Of a stretch of 64,000 bases of DNA, positions 62,809-64,000 are shown one piece after another. Below the pieces are notes generated by a model that made no database searches, was not told the DNA's origin, and saw only the letters and a list, made by a program, of their open reading frames with translations. Location: contig NZ_JAMYWY010000001.1 of the NCBI RefSeq assembly GCF_024159265.1, positions 4,898,001-4,962,000 on the forward strand. The letters run 5' to 3'. The position numbers and the translations under genes are program-made. This stretch comes from Paenibacillus sp. 1781tsa1. Its GTDB lineage: Bacteria > Bacillota > Bacilli > Paenibacillales > Paenibacillaceae. Position 1 is the first letter of the stretch; every line of letters starts with the position of its first letter.

Positions 62809-64000
62809 TTACAGTTTCACTGCATGTCCACCATCAAAAAAGTACAGCCATTTCCGGTCAACTTTCCGACCTAATATATCTTCAATCGCCCGTCCATACA
62901 GATCCAGCTGGAAGCGATAATTTTTGGTGAGTTCATCCAAACCACCACGATGCTCCAACACCCGATCCGTCTTGTAATCAAGCAAGACAAGCTCGCCGTT
63001 CACCTCATACAAACAGTCAATAATCCCCTGTACAAGCACGGTTTCATTTTCAATCGTTGCCTTCATTTTGTTATCTATATTTAGTGCCTGCATATCTGAG
63101 TTCGATGCCCGCTCATGTAACCATTCCACAGGAGACTGATGTGCCGGAAGTCCATATACAAAAGGGATCTCCCGTTTTACCCACTCTGCACGCAATAATT
63201 CTTCCCCTGGTTCTGTATTGAAAAATCCGGTCAGTTCTTCGGGTTCGATCGCCTCAACATGATGGGGCAGCAGAATCTGAAGCTTAATCAACCGCTCAAT
63301 TGTCTGTTCAACAAGCTGTGAGTCAACGGTTGTTGATCCATCCACAGGAAGATGCTGCATCAACGTATGATACACGTTCCCCCGTTCTGCCCCTGTCAGT
63401 TGTTTCTCTCCCATAAATTTGGGACGACGCAGATGTAATTTGAATGATGTACCCGCAGATCCCGTATCCGAAACGTTCATCGTACCGGTTGAATCTGAGC
63501 CTGATCCAGTCTCCTGCTCGTTAAGTTCACTGGATGTGCCACGTTGTTCATAACCTGCCTCATCCTTGATGTTATTGATTCCTGGGTTGTTGTGAGCCAA
63601 TAATTTCTCGGACTGTTCTCCCAGTTCCTCCATCACCTCTACGGACTGGATATCCTGCATCGCAAGTAACGTTTTCAACTCCGTGACAGATGTACTGGCT
63701 GCCACTTGAGTTGCTGCTTCATAGGGATATGTCCATGAAAGCCGTTGATCCACCTCGTGAATTAGCCGTGTCTCCTCTTGTTGAAGAGCTACTGTATCTG
63801 CATCTGCAATGTTTTGGTTCGCTGTATCTTGTGCACTCTTCGCCAGCTCTTCTACAGTTGAGGATGTAACCAATTTCACGGGCTGAACCGCTTTTAGCGC
63901 AGCAATTCGTTCTTTCCGCACCACAGTCATCCCGTCTTCTTCACCGAGTGTCTGATCCACCACATGGTCACGGGACACATGATCGGCGGAAATAATAGAA
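62809..64000 (-). CDS. addA: AddA, helicase-nuclease subunit (C-terminal part)
   Basis: The right edge of the window cuts this gene. The visible ~396 residues are the C-terminal part of AddA, the ATP-dependent helicase-nuclease subunit that resects double-strand breaks before RecA loading. The nuclease motif is clear (GIIDCLYEVNGELVLLDYKTD), as is the final RKWLYFFDGGHAVKL. The frame stays open to the edge with no stop, so the coding sequence continues beyond 64000. sbcD starts 46 nt after it, as in B. subtilis. Confidence 0.93.
   Translation of the reverse strand, partial: SIISADHVSRDHVVDQTLGEEDGMTVVRKERIAALKAVQPVKLVTSSTVEELAKSAQDTANQNIADADTVALQQEETRLIHEVDQRLSWTYPYEAATQVAASTSVTELKTLLAMQDIQSVEVMEELGEQSEKLLAHNNPGINNIKDEAGYEQRGTSSELNEQETGSGSDSTGTMNVSDTGSAGTSFKLHLRRPKFMGEKQLTGAERGNVYHTLMQHLPVDGSTTVDSQLVEQTIERLIKLQILLPHHVEAIEPEELTGFFNTEPGEELLRAEWVKREIPFVYGLPAHQSPVEWLHERASNSDMQALNIDNKMKATIENETVLVQGIIDCLYEVNGELVLLDYKTDRVLEHRGGLDELTKNYRFQLDLYGRAIEDILGRKVDRKWLYFFDGGHAVKL

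Noticed and set aside
1..64000. CRISPR arrays, prophage, insertion sequences and tRNA genes
   Set aside because: I looked for regular repeats with spacers, transposase or integrase genes, phage modules and tRNA-like cloverleaf ends and found none I could support.

Overview
The window is a stretch of core chromosome from a spore-forming Bacillota, most likely a Paenibacillus. The evidence is moderate G+C, strong AGGAGG-type ribosome binding sites, many sporulation genes (rsfA-like, yhcN/ylaJ, yqfC, yqfD, cotD-like), genes for bacillithiol synthesis, and gene order matching the Bacillus subtilis yla/ylb and yqe/yqf clusters. I see no prophage, insertion sequence, CRISPR array, tRNA or defence island. 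The unusual content is non-coding: large palindromic intergenic repeats and structured RNAs.

Layout. 1-8.7 kb (minus strand): the 5' part of bshC, an oligopeptide ABC transporter operon (oppA, a terminator, oppB, oppC and a fused two-ATPase subunit), a DUF3397 membrane protein, a panE-type ketopantoate reductase and an RsfA-family regulator. 9-12 kb: DUF2626, a secreted CwlO-like coiled-coil protein, and an orphan solute-binding protein. 12-19 kb: the yla cluster (ylaK PIN-PhoH, ylaJ, ylaL, an LCP protein, ylaH, typA) and a LiaI/LiaF-like membrane protein. 19.4-25.9 kb: two divergent TerC proteins, thiI with a cysteine desulfurase, a lytic transglycosylase, and small proteins (DUF4190-like, DUF1540, YpuI). 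26-31.4 kb: an S8 protease, a CotD-like coat protein, and a MocR regulator facing an aminotransferase. 31.6-32.0 kb: rnpB, with type A architecture.

32-54.3 kb is an almost unbroken minus-strand block in B. subtilis order: nif3-like, trmK, rpoD, dnaG, yqxD, glyS, glyQ (T-box leader), recO, yqzL, era, cdd, dgkA, ybeY, pgpH, phoH, yqfD, yqfC, a YqfB-position protein, floA, nfeD, yqeY, rpsU and a HIT protein. It links tRNA charging, primase and sigma factor production, ribosome maturation, undecaprenol recycling and engulfment-stage sporulation. 54.6-56.7 kb (plus strand) is mccA-mccB, the reverse transsulfuration pair. 56.7-58.1 kb is mostly non-coding, with a palindrome, a 114-residue hypothetical gene and a candidate structured small RNA. 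58.1-64 kb is sbcC, sbcD and the 3' part of addA, for DNA end processing.

The best candidates for something undescribed are: (1) two copies, 27 kb apart, of a 225-255 bp element that is an imperfect palindrome over its whole length, with the same 80-bp core and compensatory changes in the central stem; (2) a three-way-junction RNA candidate at 57.8-57.9 kb with its own extended -10 promoter and a terminal T-run; (3) a CwlO-like coiled-coil protein whose peptidase domain is replaced by another domain; and (4) a very G+C-rich, alanine-rich segment in the SbcC coiled coil.
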